64,000 nucleotides of DNA from Dyadobacter koreensis (GTDB taxonomy: Bacteria; Bacteroidota; Bacteroidia; Cytophagales; Spirosomataceae), in assembly GCF_900108855.1 (NCBI RefSeq), contig NZ_FNXY01000002.1, forward strand, positions 734,967 to 798,966. The letters run 5' to 3'. A program made the translations under genes and the position numbers. Numbering within the stretch: position 1 is the stretch's first letter; each line of letters starts with the position of its first letter. The notes below the pieces were generated by a model. It was not told the DNA's origin. It saw only the letters and a program-made list of their open reading frames with translations, and did not search any database. Positions 63,108 to 64,000 of this stretch are shown here, piece by piece.

Positions 63108-63632
63108 TTAGTTTTCTGAGCTGATTTTAAGGATAGCCTTATCGATGTGGTAACGACCAGTTCCTTCTTCTCCGATTACATCGAAAAGCTCGATAGCGCG
63201 ACGTGCGTTATCTTCTTCTTCAATTTGTTCGTTCACAAACCACTGCATGAAATTTTCGGTGGCGTAATCCTCTTCACGACGGCTTTGCGTTACAATTCTA
63301 TTGATTGCTTGCGTTACGCTGATTTCGCTTTGTAGAGCTGTCTCGAATACACTTCTGAAAGAAGCGAATTCTTGTTTCACAGCTGGGACTTCCGGAGAAA
63401 CAGCTGTTCCGCCAACGGTCATGATGTAGTTGAAAATTTTCAACATATGTCCGCGTTCTTCGTCGGATTGTTTAAGGAAATAAGCTGCGCTGTTTTTGAA
63501 ACCGTTACGGTCGCACCACGAAGCCATAGCCAGATATTTAGCTGATGCTTCTGCTTCCATTTTAACTTGGTTGTTCAATAATATTTCTATCTCTTCTTTT
63601 AAAGAAGTACGGGCTCTAAGTAGATCTCTCAT
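63108..63632 (-). CDS. Ferritin (bacterial FtnA type)
   Basis: Started at 63632 (MRDLLRARTSLKEEIEILLN), the protein has 174 residues and the four-helix ferritin plan: NNQVKMEAEASAKYLAMASW carries the first diiron Glu, DEERGHMLKIFNY has the E-x-x-H pair, and FMQWFVNEQIEEEDNARRAI holds the third group. It oxidises Fe(II) and stores Fe(III) in a 24-mer. A strong terminator follows. It is monocistronic. Confidence 0.9.
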   Translation of the reverse strand: MRDLLRARTSLKEEIEILLNNQVKMEAEASAKYLAMASWCDRNGFKNSAAYFLKQSDEERGHMLKIFNYIMTVGGTAVSPEVPAVKQEFASFRSVFETALQSEISVTQAINRIVTQSRREEDYATENFMQWFVNEQIEEEDNARRAIELFDVIGEEGTGRYHIDKAILKISSEN

Positions 63633-63744
63633 TGTAAATGTGTTTATCTTTTGAAGTAATAAGCACAAATATCATACGAAAGTTCATCATTGCAATGATA
63701 ACCTATAAATTTGGAATTGGTCTAATATGAAGGGAATCAGCTAT

Positions 63745-64000
63745 TTAGACTAATTCTTGTTCTACGTAAAGAATGGAGTGTAGCAAAGAATTTAGCTCAA
63801 TAGCGAAGTGAGTTCCATTGACAAGATCACGCAATTGAATCAATTCGCAAAGTGTAAGCTTCTGATTGATATTAAGTTGCGGAGCTTCTACAAATTCGAA
63901 ATCCGACTCATCTGACAAATCAAACAAGCGGCTTTTGATATCAATGTTATTTACAAAACGGCGGAAGTTAAGAAAGTCATGAATACGAAATGAAGCAATC
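63745..64000 (-). CDS. Partial unknown protein (cut by window edge)
   Basis: The frame is open from the right edge to TAA at 63745, at least 85 residues: IASFRIHDFLNFRRFVNNID, then SRLFDLSDESDFEFVEAPQL and LCELIQLRDLVNGTHFAIEL. The visible part is helical and soluble. I do not recognise it. The N-terminus lies outside the window. It is upstream of ferritin on the same strand, 112 bases away. Confidence 0.6.
   Translation of the reverse strand, partial: IASFRIHDFLNFRRFVNNIDIKSRLFDLSDESDFEFVEAPQLNINQKLTLCELIQLRDLVNGTHFAIELNSLLHSILYVEQELV

Noticed and set aside
1..64000. CRISPR array, rRNA operon, complete insertion sequence or prophage
   Set aside because: I saw no regularly spaced identical repeats, rRNA, transposase or phage structural genes on either strand. 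The only tRNA found is tRNA-Leu at 17051.

Overview
The window looks like a chromosomal segment of a Bacteroidota bacterium, most likely Cytophagales and probably close to Dyadobacter or Spirosomataceae; the lineage is an inference from gene families and was not tested by a search. Supporting signs are weak Shine-Dalgarno signals, at least one good Bacteroidota-type promoter (TTG, then TAnnTTTG), a TonB-style receptor with a carboxypeptidase-regulatory-like N-terminus, LytTR regulators, a GxxExxY protein, and the secreted family often labelled asparagine synthetase B in this phylum.

Region by region. 1-9800: accessory, regulator-rich DNA. It opens with the N-terminal part of a gamma-glutamyltransferase and two unrecognised proteins, then small unknown genes among at least four decayed genes (TPR tail 2475-2663, LytTR relic 3649-3957, frameshifted genes 3984-4225 and 6621-6909), an intact LytTR protein, a siderophore-interacting-type flavoprotein with an AraC regulator, a lipoprotein, a Crp/Fnr regulator and RidA. 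9800-16500: acyltransferase, PhyH dioxygenase, LuxR-type HTH protein, DUF2975/XRE pair, second RidA, and HxlR divergent from a Gfo/Idh/MocA oxidoreductase. 17051-17133: tRNA-Leu(CAA).

17200-29445: transport cluster. A lone MacB-type permease, a secreted protein, then adaptor, TolC, ATPase, two permeases, a broken GxxExxY gene, and a sigma-54 response regulator with its kinase. The last block reads as a tripartite ABC export or envelope system with its own two-component control. 29423-36840: a likely seven-gene minus-strand operon of MBL nuclease, AccA, HAD phosphatase, M50 protease, lipid acyltransferase, PTE-like hydrolase and GT-C-like membrane protein. 37124-47641: mostly housekeeping genes (PBP4/DacB, HslV, pyruvate dehydrogenase E2, LepA) plus a GNAT, DUF819 protein and a large outer-membrane receptor.

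47844-56600: response regulator with a CZB/five-PAS histidine kinase, a secreted glycoside-hydrolase-like protein, EamA and MFS transporters, YwbE. 56554-60889: FUSC protein facing an HPP protein and a ClC channel with channel-like residues. 60942-64000: two GNATs, Ohr/OhrR with a probable operator, ferritin and a partial unknown gene.

I saw no CRISPR array, rRNA, complete insertion sequence or prophage. No clearly new multigene defence or biosynthetic system is evident. The strongest unexplained signals are a three-copy operator-like array at 831-893, a perfect TGTGA-N6-TCACA site next to a Crp-family gene, the cluster of decayed genes, the nonsense-split GxxExxY unit with inverted flanks, and the unusual ClC filter and proton-site residues.
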